DNA of 64,000 nucleotides from Guillardia theta CCMP2712 (Eukaryota; Cryptophyceae; Pyrenomonadales; Geminigeraceae): the NCBI RefSeq assembly GCF_000315625.1, contig NW_005434673.1:1003650-1067649 (forward strand). The letters run 5' to 3'. The notes beneath the pieces are model-generated. The model ran no database searches and was not told the DNA's origin. It worked only from the letters and a program-made list of their open reading frames with translations. Shown piece by piece: positions 53,573 through 64,000 of the stretch. How positions within the stretch are numbered: position 1 is the first letter of the stretch; each line of letters begins with the position of its first letter. A program made the translations under genes and the position numbers.

Positions 53573-53870
53573 CTCTTTTACATCATGTTATTTATGTCTA
53601 ACATTGTCTATTCACAAATATCTTATCCCTTCCACCAGATCTTAATCATGAATTAATTCAATTAAATGTTCATCTGTCATCCCCTTCCCCAAATTCTCCT
53701 CCCTCCCCTCTCCTCGCTCGTCCTCCGACCCCCTTCTCCTCCCCCGCATCTCCTTATTTCCTTGCAATTCTCTCCTGCCAATTTCTCTAAACGAACCACT
53801 TGCCCGTCTCTTCCCTGCCTGCGCCGCAGCTGCTCGGCTGGAAGATTTCCGCTATGCTGCCACAGGAAGG
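53573..53870. other. Short intergenic interval
   Basis: CT-rich 3' flank (CCTCCCTCCCCTCTCC) between the channel and the next minus-strand gene. No gene was seen. Confidence 0.4.
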
Positions 53871-54791
53871 ATTAGCATACAAGTCTCCTGAGCATCATCA
53901 TCATCATCATCTTCTTCTTCTTCTCTAAGATCATTGAATTTCGTCATCACAGTAGTTCTAGTCATCATTGTCATCATACCAATCCTTACCTTCCTGTACT
54001 TGGAGAACTCCCTTGCGAGCATCCCTCGATCGAGAGCTTCTTGAGCTGCTCCAAACGGTTCATGAAGTCGAGCTGCTCCTGGGCAGTCACATCCTCAACG
54101 CAGCCTTCCCCTCCTCCTCACCTGCTCCTGCCGATTCAGCTTCTCATTGTACTCCTCAAGCTTCTCCAGGCACAGCAGCTGCTCCTTCCTCCTGCTCGGC
54201 TCAGTCAACGTCTGAGAGCAGTCAAGACAGCTCGCCTCATGTCCTCCTCCTTCTCCTCGACGTCCAACAGTCGCATCATCTGATGTTCTGCCTGCCAGGA
54301 GGGTGAGCAAGAGAGCTGCTGCTAACCTGCATGCTGCTACTTTCTTGTCGACGATGAGGGCAGCTGACTTTGCCGGATGCATCACGACGACATGGCCGGA
54401 GTCGATCTCGGAAACCAGGTCGACCCTCAGCTGTTGCAGTTGTGAGCAAGAGACGAAGATGAAGGGAGGAGGGATGCGAGGAGGAAGATGGCAAGTACGA
54501 GAGTTAAATCAGCAAACAATTTGGGAATAGATACGAACATATCAAGAGCAATCAAGTTTTCCTGACTGCCTTGTCCTTGAGCAGGGAGAAATAAAAACAC
54601 TTGATATCAGAATTCACTTATACAGGCACAGAGCATCGAGAAGGTGTCGAAACAAGAACAGGAAGCTTACTCACTTGATCGACATGATGCTTCAAAGAAT
54701 TGTTTCTACCAAGAAAGTTTTTGCCGTTGGGAGATGAAGGAAGGGAGCGTTTCGGAGACGACGGGGTGCTTTTGTTCCAAATGAGGCTCAT
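53871..54791 (-). CDS. Probable small coiled-coil protein, exon joins incomplete
   Basis: Minus-strand exon candidates are MSLIWNKSTPSSPKRSLPSS ending at CAA|GTGAGT (54791 to about 54675), RVDLVSEIDSGHVVVMHPAK with SAALIVDKKVAACR (about 54425-54330), EQLLCLEKLEEYNEKLNRQEQ (about 54180-54125) and DVTAQEQLDFMNRLEQLKKL with SIEGCSQGSS ending at a GTAAGG donor (about 54095-53990). Helical heptads dominate the second half. I could not close every phase, and the 3' end is unclear. No family recognised. Confidence 0.45.
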
Positions 54792-55844
54792 TCTGATTTA
54801 AAGTCAGTCCAATGCTGTATTGGCGAATAAAATCAACCTTATCAATCCAAATCACAACCGTTACTTTCTTTGAAGACCAGCCAACTGTGTATCCTCCTGT
54901 GAGATAGATCTTATCGACCATGTACCATCACATTATTGACAAAATCAATGAAACCATGCCGTCAGTAACATTTTCCTCCGGTCAGACGATGTTAGCACGT
55001 TTTCTTAGCTCGGAGAGACTATCCTTTCTGAGGTGCTCTTGCTCTTTCCCGAATGCTGCTATCACCTCTGCTCCTCCTGCTTTTGCTTAACCTGCTCCTA
55101 AATTCACCCCATCGCTTTTCTTCGTCCTCCTCCTCCTCTCCCCCCTCTGCTCTACTTGCCTCTGCTCCCCCTCCTGCTTCTCTTGCCCATTCTGCGCTGC
55201 TCCCTGCTCCTTGGCCCATCACTAATACTTCATCGCAAACAGAAGCTCAGTACCCCACCCCCTTCCAATCTTCGAACCAAACTTAGCCGACTTTTAGAAT
55301 GTTCTTTGTGAAAAGTTGCCCTTACAAATTTGAAATTTCACCTATTCACCATAATTATTTTGTAATAATTTTGGGCCCCCTTTGGTGATATCCTGCACTG
55401 AGAGTGACCGTTTAGGGTCAAGGGGCCAGTCATCAAGTTGACTCGGCAAGTCCTGGCCGTGACCCGGGCCTGAAAGCTCGGCCGGCGCGCGGCCCGCACT
55501 CCGGGCTGAGATCCGACTCGGATCATCAAGTTTTCTCAGTGCCGCTGAGCCAAGCTTCGTCAAGCGGACTCAGTGAGACCCGGCCGGTGGCGGCGCCGGT
55601 CCCGCCGCCGGGCGAGTCCCGGGCGGTGGCCCAGAGCCAGTGTCGGACCAACCATTTCACAGAGTCCGTCAGTTTATTACTTTCAAACATCTTTTGCCCG
55701 GCAATGCAGGCACTGCGGCACTGGTCGTAGAATCATGCTAAGACGGCTTTCGCATAGATTGGCATGGGCTTCACAGGCATGGGCTGCTTGCCCCCGGTTG
55801 CTGTTAGAAGTACAGACTTGCTTCGACCTGTCAGTTTTGCAGTT
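54792..55844. repeat. Intergenic with GC-rich dispersed element
   Basis: About 55430-55640 has GGCCGGCGCGCGGCCCGCAC, CCGGCCGGTGGCGGCGCCGG and GCCGCCGGGCG words between GACTCGG/ATCCGACTCGGATC and GACTCAGTGAG. This is a copy of the GC-rich family. The rest is unremarkable. Confidence 0.5.
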
Positions 55845-57104
55845 TCAGAGTTGGAATTGTCGAGAGCAAAGAGGGGGATCACCTGTGCTGGGCAAGTTGG
55901 CGCCTGACTTTGTTTTCGACTTGTCTGAGTTCGAATCCATGCTGGATAACTCTCGATCACCCATGCATGGAGGTTTGGGGCCTGGACGGTCAGGGATATC
56001 AAAAGGTGGCGCGACAGCTTTTGGGGAGAGGAGCCTTTCGAGTTTCTTGAAGTGCTTCACGTGGTTCTCAATTGTCGAGGGGGTCAGGAGCTCTTGGTGT
56101 CGCTGGGTTGCTATCCTGCTCCTCTTGTTTCCCCTAAGCTCCTCTGGTTGTGCGTAACCACGAAACGAAGCATACTTGCGTTTGAGAGCATCTGCATTGG
56201 AGGAGCCACCATTCGAGGTCTTCCCGATCATTTTTCTCTGCAAGGTGGAATTCCAGTGATTCTTGATAGCGTTGTCTGTGCGGCCTGGAATGAGCTTCGC
56301 AATCGCAGTCCACTTGTTTCCGTGAATTTTGTGCGCTTTGATGATCAGGTCATCTTCCGCATCCGTCCATGGGCCTCGGTTGATGAAAGGATCGAGCTGA
56401 TTCTTGTACCTCTCCCTGCATTGTTTCGGCGTACGATTGGGAACCTGAGTTCCGATCATAGTCCAGTCTTTGATCCCGAATTTCAGAACGAAACGGAGAA
56501 TTGTAGCATCCTCCTCATACGCCCAGGGCCTTCGCTCCTCCCCCTTGCCACTCTTTGTTTTTTTCTTATCGCTATCCGAGGAACTGCTGCTTGTCCGCTC
56601 CGAATCAACTTTTGGTCTTTCTTTCTCATCTTCGCTGGATGTTGAAGATGAACGATTTTCCATGTGGTGCACCATCTTCAGATGCTGTTCAAGAAATGAA
56701 TCCTTTCTCATCTCTGCTGGTACAAAACTATCGTCTCGATGTGCCGCCATGCTATGTGAGTTAGACTTTGCTTGCTCATCCGGCTTTGGTTTGACAAGTC
56801 CAGGAAATACAACATTGAACTTTGGCAAATGTGGAGGTGCTGTCGTGCATGATTCCTTCACCTTTCCCCCTGATTCACTTGGAGTCTGAGATATTTGCCC
56901 GATGCTATCCACCTTGTCCTCGCTGTTACGCTTGGATGTGGAGTTTGCGCGACCAACATCTTTTCCAGGAGACAACTGGCGTGCTTGTGCTTTCATTTCA
57001 ACACCGGCAAGAGTTTTCAGTCGCTTGGAGGGAGAATTTCCTTCCTTTGAGCTTGCTTCTTCCAGACATACAGAAAGCAGGGCTTGGAAAGCTGCATTAT
57101 CCAT
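55845..57104 (-). CDS. R2R3-MYB DNA-binding protein (intronless)
   Basis: A single 419-residue frame from the Met at 57104. The N-terminal 190 residues are Ser/Lys/Glu-rich and disordered. Two MYB repeats follow: [20 protein letters not shown]...[24 protein letters not shown] and [20 protein letters not shown]...[20 protein letters not shown], with the spaced Trp residues and the R3 motif [10 protein letters not shown]. Such proteins bind DNA at MYB sites as nuclear regulators. The C terminus is Lys/Ser/Pro-rich. Absence of introns contrasts with every neighbour and may reflect retroposition or intron loss. Confidence 0.92.
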   Translation of the reverse strand: MDNAAFQALLSVCLEEASSKEGNSPSKRLKTLAGVEMKAQARQLSPGKDVGRANSTSKRNSEDKVDSIGQISQTPSESGGKVKESCTTAPPHLPKFNVVFPGLVKPKPDEQAKSNSHSMAAHRDDSFVPAEMRKDSFLEQHLKMVHHMENRSSSTSSEDEKERPKVDSERTSSSSSDSDKKKTKSGKGEERRPWAYEEDATILRFVLKFGIKDWTMIGTQVPNRTPKQCRERYKNQLDPFINRGPWTDAEDDLIIKAHKIHGNKWTAIAKLIPGRTDNAIKNHWNSTLQRKMIGKTSNGGSSNADALKRKYASFRGYAQPEELRGNKRSRIATQRHQELLTPSTIENHVKHFKKLERLLSPKAVAPPFDIPDRPGPKPPCMGDRELSSMDSNSDKSKTKSGANLPSTGDPPLCSRQFQL

Positions 57105-58901
57105 CTCGAGTATTTCTGTTCCTTGTCGGAAGGAATCGTACTACCCAACTCCTGTAAGTGTGACCAGATGAGTTTAAAGAGAGAAGATTGAAGCTGCTGG
57201 GCGGGAAAGATTCAAGGGATGTGACGTGCGCGGTTGCAGGATTGATTAGCACTCAGTCAAGGGAGGAAGAGGAGATAGAAGGCGGAACAAAGGAAGTAGA
57301 GCCTGTGACGGGGGAGAGGAGGGGGCCTCGATGCGAGGTTGCGTCAAACTCCGTCAGGATCGGGTACCAGGCGGTGGGGTGGTGAAAGGTTCAAAACGTT
57401 CCATGGGGGGTGGGGGAGAACGAAAGTCAAGATTCAGTGGGGGTGGGGGGTACCATTACAAGGGGTAGATGCAAGTATTGTTCGGAATAGTGGGGAAGAC
57501 CCAGGGTAGTATGTAGATATAGAAGGGGTAGTCATTAAATATGACTGCTCGGTGGTGGGTGGAGGGTGAGTTGGTATTGCAATATCAAGGAAGGAGGAGC
57601 ATGAGGTAGGGTAGGGTAGGTAACGGGTGACGTGGGATAAGGTAATAACGAGGATGGGGCTCAGGCACGGGTACTTTTTCAGCTAAATGGGGGGGGTGGA
57701 GAGTGAAGTACACTTCTTGTGGATAGCGTTTGCCATGAGGTACCCGGGAGGACATGGAGGGCGGGACTCGAGCGATCCCGAAGCTGGGGGGTGGGGTACT
57801 TGATGCCTGCACAAGTTGCCAGGGGGGGACAAGATACCCGTTTAGTTGACTGGGGGAATGTGGGTGGTACCCAAAGATATCACCTAGGGACCCTAGGGAG
57901 GCTGCGAAAGTAAAAAGATGGTGGGGTAGGTCAAACCTACTTTTTTTGTTTCGCTTACACGACTATACCAGGGGTCGGGTAGTCCTCGGACTCGGCCAAA
58001 AGCTGATGAGGGGTAGTCACGAGGGCAATGGGTAGGTGGTGGTCACTATAAAGTACGGGTTGTCATTGAGTATTGGGATGTGGTGAAAGGACCATTTTAA
58101 AAGGTTTGAGGACTCACTAGACAGTTTCGCCGATGAGGGTGGGGTAGTCAGATAAGCAGTATCAGGGTACACAACAATGGGGGACTCAGTTCAACTCATT
58201 GGTCATGGGGTGGGGGTGGGTGAGGTACCAAGAAAAAATTCCGTACAACAGTTTTAAACTAAAATCTTTTTTTCCTGGTCGTTTTCTTCCGTCGCTGGCA
58301 CGCTTCAAGATCGCTCAAATATCTAAAGAAAAATTGAAATTTGAGAATGATTTTGTAGAAAAGTCAAAATCCCTTGGCTACCATACCCCCTACAGCCCCG
58401 GGGTATATCTAAAATGTACCATCCCTTCCCGCCGCCATTGCCAAAGAGACAGTACCCATCATTATCCCTATGAAGGAGGGGTGTTTCCCCCGGATAATGG
58501 TAGGGGAAAGGGGGTAGGAGGCTACCCCAAATTCAATTGACAAGTGTAACACTAGGGGTGGGTCCTCAGAATGACACTAGGTACACAGGGTGGGGTCATT
58601 TTAAAGTTCTGGGTTTCGAGCCCACTTTACAAATACCTTGCGGTCTATTTTTATTGAAATTTGTTGATTGAATTTTACGGTCGACACTTCGCAAGCCTTG
58701 GACCCCGACACATCCGCGCTTTACTCAAAGTTAAGTTAAAAATCAGTACGAGGACAATGAGGACACATCTCTATACTGTCTAGGTGGTTTTCAAATTGGC
58801 GTGTACGACGGCAACTGAACTGTGAAAGGATGGACAGACTGAGATTCATGCTCTCTTCACTTGTGTACAAGAATATTACAGGGGAGGTGGAGCTGATGGT
58901 A
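57105..58901. repeat. GGGGTA-rich intergenic region (largest patch)
   Basis: From about 57375 to 58640 G-runs such as GGGGGTGGGGGGTACC, GGGGTAGATG, GGGGTAGTCA, GGGTAGGTGG and GGGGTGGGGGTGGGTG recur at short irregular spacing; two TACCCC-oriented pieces sit at 58385-58470. About 58733-58760 has AAGTTAAGTTAAA and ATCAGTACGAGGACAAT, words shared with 6935 and 44290. No genes were seen. Confidence 0.6.
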
Positions 58902-61900
58902 TCACATGACTTGACTGATGATGCTCTGCTGACTCATCAGGCTCGTAACCTTCATCTGCATGCGCTGCATCTGAAGCTCGATCGCCTCCAGCAGCAGCTT
59001 CTTCATCCTCATCGTCTCCTCGTGCGCCAGCACCATCGCACGGACCTGCGACGAAAGTCAGACCAGCTCCTGCCCTCTCCGAACTTTGGCAGACCCTGGT
59101 GGAAGTGAGGAGGGCGGCGCGGCATGCCTGTGTCTGCATCCTCCACACTTGCTGATGCTCCCCTCCTTGTTCTTTCTTTTCTCTCTGCTCCATGTGCCCT
59201 CCCTGCTCCGCTCTCTCTCCCTGCTCCTTCTCCCCTCCTTGCCGCTCCTCCTGCAGCACGTTGTCGATCACTGCAGCGGTGGCTTCAGGGCCCAGCAGGT
59301 TCTGGAGGAAATGTGCTCTCTGTGCAACCAAGTCCCCGTCGAGAGAAGACCTTTCCCCGTCCTTCAACCGCATCCTCTCCGACCGGAGCGAGGACGCAAA
59401 CGGCGTCTCGTGCAGGGGGATGGAGCTGAAGAAGATGGCGCAGTCAGCGGCAGGTCGGTCGTTGAGCTCCTTCCCTATCAGGGCCCACTTCGGCCCGTGC
59501 TTTCTGTACGCCTCCTCCAGCCTCTGCAAGTCCCTCTCGGTCCACAGGGGTCCAGGGCTGTCTTCCTCCTGGCATGTGTGGTTGATGATGCCGAGGGATT
59601 CAAGGAACTGGAAGATGCGAAGGATGTCGGTAGCGTGCCCGGGGATGCGACGCAGGAATTCCCTGACGTGTAACTTGGGTGGCCACCTGAGCGGGCTGTC
59701 GGAGGAGAACCGAGACTGGAGGTCCTGCTTGTCGGCCTTGCCCTTCGACTTGCCCCCCTTCGTCACGCTCGACCTCCTCTTTCCTCCTGCTCTCGATCGA
59801 GTCCGTGCCTCCACCTCCTCCCCTCCATCCTCGTCTCCTCGGTCGTTGCTGATGCTGTGGGAGAAATAGCCCGCGAGATATTCGCACCACAACGTCACGA
59901 TGGCGTCGCGGTGCCACTTGTACGCCTGATTGACCTCAGTTCCTCCTCCTCCTCCTCCTCCTCCTCCTCCTCACCTCTGGTGTCTTGCTCGGGTGCTTCC
60001 CCTCGAAGTACTCAGGCACCCCGACCCTCTCCATCTCATGGATCGCGCCCATGTCGAACCAGGACGCTTGCATCGGCAGGATGAGGGGATTGGTCTTCTC
60101 CTCCTTCACCTGGCTCTGTGCTGCCTCCCCATGGATTGTCGTGCCCTCTCCGCAGAGCTCCAGCTCGGCGTCAGGGTCGAACGCTGGCAGGTCCCAGAGC
60201 TGGGGTTCTGCCCTGTAGGAAGCCTCCAGGTCCTGCTGATCCTCCCAGCACTCATGCTGGAGGGAGAGCACGCGCTCTGCCGTCTAGTCAGCCTCTGGCA
60301 TGCAGGACAGGCATACTTCTCACGGATCAGTTTCTTCTTCGACTTGGTCATCTCTTCCTGTTCGGCCCGTTTCTTCTTCGACGGCGACACCTCCTGCTCC
60401 ACTTTCTTCTTCTTTGACGGTGAGCTGAACTCGCTGCTCGGCCTTCTGGACTTCGACTCCAGCTTCTTCGCCAGAGTTTTGATCCTCAGCTTCAGCGCGC
60501 TTACACTTCTGTTCGGAAGCTTCCTGGCAATCTCCTCCCACTTCTTTCCCAGCTGCAGGCCACGACATTACATCCTCGCCAACCCCTCAAGCTCAAGACC
60601 TTTGAGAACTCGCTGAGCAAGACAGCATCCTCCTCCTCCGTCCATCTCGACTTCTCCCCCTGCAATCCCCTTTAGGCATCGGGACATGTAACACAGAGTC
60701 CACCATCTCCGCTACTTCATCCTCCGGGTCCTCTGGAAGGTAATCATCCTCGTTCATCCACTCGTTGAACTGCAACGAAGTTTACGTCTGTCCAGCAAAC
60801 GTCCTCCGCGTACCTTGTCTGTGTCTTTCAGCCACCTCACGCAAACCTTCCAGAACTTTCTGACGGAAGTCGCGCACATGTCTCCTTCCACCTCTCGCTG
60901 GGGAACCCACTCGTCGTAGCTGTCGGGGTAGAACCACCAGTGCACGTAGGCGATCGGCTCCTTCTTCGTCTTCTGGCGGTCAAGCTGTAGAGCATCTCAG
61001 CATGTCAGTGTCTCGCTCCTCCATCAACCTGTCGACAGAACGTCTCCTCAGTCTCCTTCATGTCAGGAGTGTCGTCGATGATCTTTGAGCAGCAGTTCAG
61101 CGATATCTCAGGAGGGAGCTACAGCCTCCTCCTCTACCTGATGAGTAGCAGCCCGCAGGTCTGACGTCAGCTTTGCTCCTCTCTTTTGCGCAATCGCTTT
61201 CAGCTTCGATACCTCCTGCCATGACGCTCAGGCGGACCTCCGATCTTACAGCTCGTCGTCACATTGGCAGACAGCTTGAGGTTCGGAGAGAAGTAGATCA
61301 CAGGGAACCGAAGGTGCCCAGCGTCAATGAGCTGGAGCAATTCGCAGTGAGAACCACAAGCATGCAATCAAGAGACATACGTTCTGTCTGATGCTCATCA
61401 ATAGCGAGATGTGAGCAAAATCGTCTTTGCTCTGCGTGTCCGCCATTAAAATGGAGAGGACCGAAAGTTCAGACTGGTCAACCTCTTGGGAAAACATCGC
61501 TTTCTTGAAATCAGCCTCGTCCCAAGTCTTCTTCTTCATGTAGTCGATGACCTGAAGGTTCGTCAGAGTGGTTTCATTCAACTCCCTCACTCGCCATGGA
61601 GAGCATGAGACAGAGTGCTCCATTCTCCCGGAAGTCTTTGAACAGTCGATTCGGAAGCTTCGCCATCAAATCTCTGCACGTGGAGCAGATCAAGACGAGA
61701 AAGGAAAACCAGAGACAGTGGAGACAAAGGGAGGAATGGAGGAGAAGGAGGAGAGGGCATGTTGAAATAGGATGAACAAGAGCGACACAATGGGGGTGGG
61801 TGGGTGGGTGGGGGAGCAATGGCACAGCACGTGTCTTCACCTCTTCGCTACTCTGGCTTGCCGGCCCAGATGCAGATCCAAGCTATGATGAAGAATAGCA

Positions 61901-63296
61901 GCAAGCTTTGCGAGAAGAAGAAGAGGGAGCCAATCAGGACAAGCGCGAGAAATAGAGTGGGAACAGGGGGAACATACCGTAGCCAGATATGCATTGCTGT
62001 TTCGAACCTGAGGAATAGACGACCGAGTTAACGATGAGATGTCTCTGTGAACAATGAGCGATGATCTCACTGTATCACTCTCCGCAATGATGTTCCGTCG
62101 AAGAAGGCACTTCCTCACATCATCATATCTGTCACAAACATCAGCGGTGCTTCAAAATTTGATCGTTACTCATATACCTCTTCTGGTACCATTTCTCTTC
62201 AAAATCTCGCAGAAACGCTTTCCCAAAAGATCCACCAGACTTCTTCCTCACCTTCACGGAAAGTTATTGATGCCGATAGCAAAGTTGTCGACACAAACCT
62301 TCGGTATATATGGATCTACCACTGCTTCATTGACAGGGATTTGCATCGAAGACTCAGCATACTGACAGAAACTTCAGAAAGAAACAATCTCCAGAAACGA
62401 AATGACTTGTTGAGCAAGAGTAAGGGATTGAAAGGTTTGCCCGTCGGGAGAGATGTAGACGTAGCGCCTGGGAGCAAACAAGGTCAGAGCGAATCAAGTC
62501 AGGTTACAAGCTTCACCCTTTCTCGTCTTTTGGCACTCTGTCCCAGCCTGTGAGATCCAATAGCTCAACGACAGATCTTTGCAAGCAAACTTCCTCTTTC
62601 ACCTTCCCCTAGCCTGTCGATCCACGACAACTGAAGACAACAATTCAACATCCAACATCGTAAGGAGGGTTCGAATTCACCTTGGGAGCGCTTCCTTTTC
62701 TTGAAGGTGTGAATCTAGGGAAGCTTGTCATGCTTACATCTGGCTTATATCTCTCAGCACAGCACCTCAGCCCGGCCTGCTTGTTCTTTTTCGATGCCTT
62801 GTTCGGACCCTTGACAGGTTTGCTGCAAAGTAGATGGTGAGTCTTGAAATATGTTCTCATATGTTATCACGTCTTTGAAGAAGAATTCCCCGACAGTGAT
62901 TGGGAGGAATCGTGCTCTTCTATGTCAACAGGCAGCACATCTACATCTTCCAGCTCCATGTCTACAGGAAAGTTGCCACCGACTTCCTCCATTTCCTCTT
63001 GGTATGAAACTACGCAGTTGGTGAGGGAGATTGAGGAGTAAAAGCCAACAACGTCAACGCACCTGCTTGCGGAGCTCGTATCCGATGTGATTCTACATCC
63101 AGCCATTCATTCTCCTCATCCATTCCTAGAGATTGGTCGTTCAAACTGCTTGCATTGACCTCCAAGTTCCTTTACCTCCGACGTAGTGGATGTGAACGAA
63201 GTTTGCGTTGATGTCGATGACCTCGGCTTCCCACCATTCTCCCTCTGCTTCCACCTCCACTTTAGACCCCTTCCTCAGCTTCGTCTGTTTCTTCAT
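58902..63296 (-). CDS. SMARCC/Swi3-type SWI/SNF subunit with in-frame Tudor-like and MBD-like N terminus
   Basis: N-terminal exons 63176-63296, 63063-63125, 62871-62997 and 62738-62822 join in phase: GSKVEVEAEGEWWEAEVID, FVHIHYVGG and WLDVESHRIR (a Tudor/Agenet fold), then a Lys-rich stretch. An exon at 62407-62467 reads RRYVYISPDGQTFQSL, like the MBD core. Exons 62299-62361, 62178-62251, 62071-62128, 61978-62007, 61841-61905 and onward from 61673 close in phase into the SMARCC N terminus (LPNRLFKDFRENGALCLML). A BRCT-like segment (KLKAIAQKRGAKLTSDL), VHWWFYPDSYDEWVP, WLKDTDK joined to FNEWMNEDDY, a C-x2-C site, SWIRM (ASWFDMGAIHEMERVGVPEY, HPSKTPE), SANT (LWTERDLQRLEEAYRKHGPKW) and a C-terminal helix (ETMRMKKLLLEAIELQM) follow. 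Swi3 proteins scaffold nucleosome remodellers. One join (62467-62738) and a 31-nt intron near 61590 are unsure, so two genes remain possible. Confidence 0.72.
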
Positions 63297-63934
63297 CTAC
63301 ACAAAGTCAGCATTCTGAAACGGAGTACTTGAAGTGCAATTCGCCTTTCCTTTCTATTGTCTGGTTCAAAAGCCATCCTTCTACAAATCATTTCTGTTTG
63401 TATACTCAGCACACTATCTTATATTCTTCATTTTTCTGTGTTCATATCTGTCTGCCAGGATCATGTTTTAATCTAACAAATCATCCTCCACATTTAATCC
63501 CCTCGCCTCTCTGCTCTTCTCTGCTCCTCTCCGCTCTCTCCGCTCCTCCACTCTGATCCTCTCTCCTCTCTCCTCTCTCCTCTCTCCTCCCCCACTGTTC
63601 GCTCCGCCCTTCCTGTCCTGCTGCTGTCTTGCTACAAGCTCCATCTTGCATTACGAAGTTCAAAATTGGGGGTAGGGGACCTTCAGACATGGTAGGGGTA
63701 CAATGTAATATAAGTCACTACCATCCATATGTCCTATGAGGAAAGGGGTGCGCAATCAAATCGGGAGGTGGAGGGTTGTATGACAGGGGTAGTCCAACGA
63801 GGGGTAGAGAAAAAGCGGGAATCAACGGGTGGGTGGGAATATTCGCAACAGGGGTAAGAAAGGTGAGAAAGTAGGGGGTGGTCCAGGGTGATACGGATTT
63901 GAAAGATGGATACTCGATGAGCGAGAAAATGAGA

Positions 63935-64000
<66 letters not shown>
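63297..64000. other. Right-edge intergenic repeats
   Basis: CT-rich (CTCTCCTC)n at about 63515-63600, then a GGGGTA-rich patch (about 63660-63890), then GCGCGC and a GA tract to the edge. No gene was recognised. Confidence 0.55.
63935..64000. repeat. (GA)n dinucleotide microsatellite reaching the window edge
   Basis: Begins GAGAGCGCGCGCGCGAGAGA and continues as pure GA to base 64000; the true end lies outside. Confidence 0.95.

Noticed and set aside
59015-59115. Second GC-AG intron in the SMARCC gene (after GCAGACACAG)
   Set aside because: A standard GT donor a few codons upstream (CAGCAA|GTGTGG) joins EHQQ to VRAMVLAHEE in phase, so no GC donor is needed.

Overview
The window is nuclear DNA from a eukaryotic alga with a secondary red plastid, most probably a cryptophyte of the Guillardia theta type (inference; no database was searched). 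The reasons are these. Genes are cut by many very short GT-AG introns, often 36-60 nt. Three proteins start with a signal peptide followed by a Phe at the predicted cleavage point (VNG-F, VFS-F, VLS-F), the mark of red secondary plastid import. There is a starch-type glucan, water dikinase, and plant/alga-type regulators (AP2, RWP-RK, R2R3-MYB) occur alongside a peroxisomal-type SDR, a Pet127 protein and an EAG-like K+ channel. Two runs of N (636 and 100 bases) lie inside simple repeats, so this is a draft scaffold.

Layout, left to right. A large tandem C2 protein runs off the left edge (-). Then come a plastid HAD phosphatase (-), a tRNA-Gly(UCC), an 11-exon SLC35F transporter (+), a PDZ/coiled-coil membrane protein (+) and a small plastid-targeted protein of unknown function (-). 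From 15 to 25 kb there are a WW-TLDc protein (+), a SET lysine methyltransferase (+), a Pet127-like mitochondrial nuclease (-), a DHRS4-like SDR (+) and a 140-aa RWP-RK protein (+). From 26.5 to 30.6 kb one 15-exon gene (+) joins RWD, two SANT and a CHY zinc-finger module. Then follow a coiled-coil protein (-), the 1,451-aa glucan, water dikinase (-), a five-exon 100-aa orphan (+) whose end overlaps RAD17 (-), a triple-AP2 protein (+), the K+ channel (+), a small coiled-coil gene (-), an intronless MYB (-) and, at 58.9-63.3 kb, a gene (-) in which Tudor-like and MBD-like modules lie in frame upstream of a SMARCC/Swi3 subunit (SWIRM, SANT).

The genes are mostly unrelated housekeeping and regulatory loci, not a cluster; chromatin functions recur (SET, RWD-SANT-CHY, Tudor-MBD-SMARCC, MYB, AP2). 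Much of the rest is repetitive: two GCAGA/GCAGG pentamer arrays, a 0.87-kb GGAGCA hexamer array, trinucleotide and hexanucleotide arrays sitting inside introns, a dispersed GGGGTA/TACCCC-rich intergenic family, and a dispersed very GC-rich element. Exon joins below were made by hand from reading frame, splice-site phase and family similarity. They are strong where phases close and family motifs are rejoined, and weaker at 5' ends.
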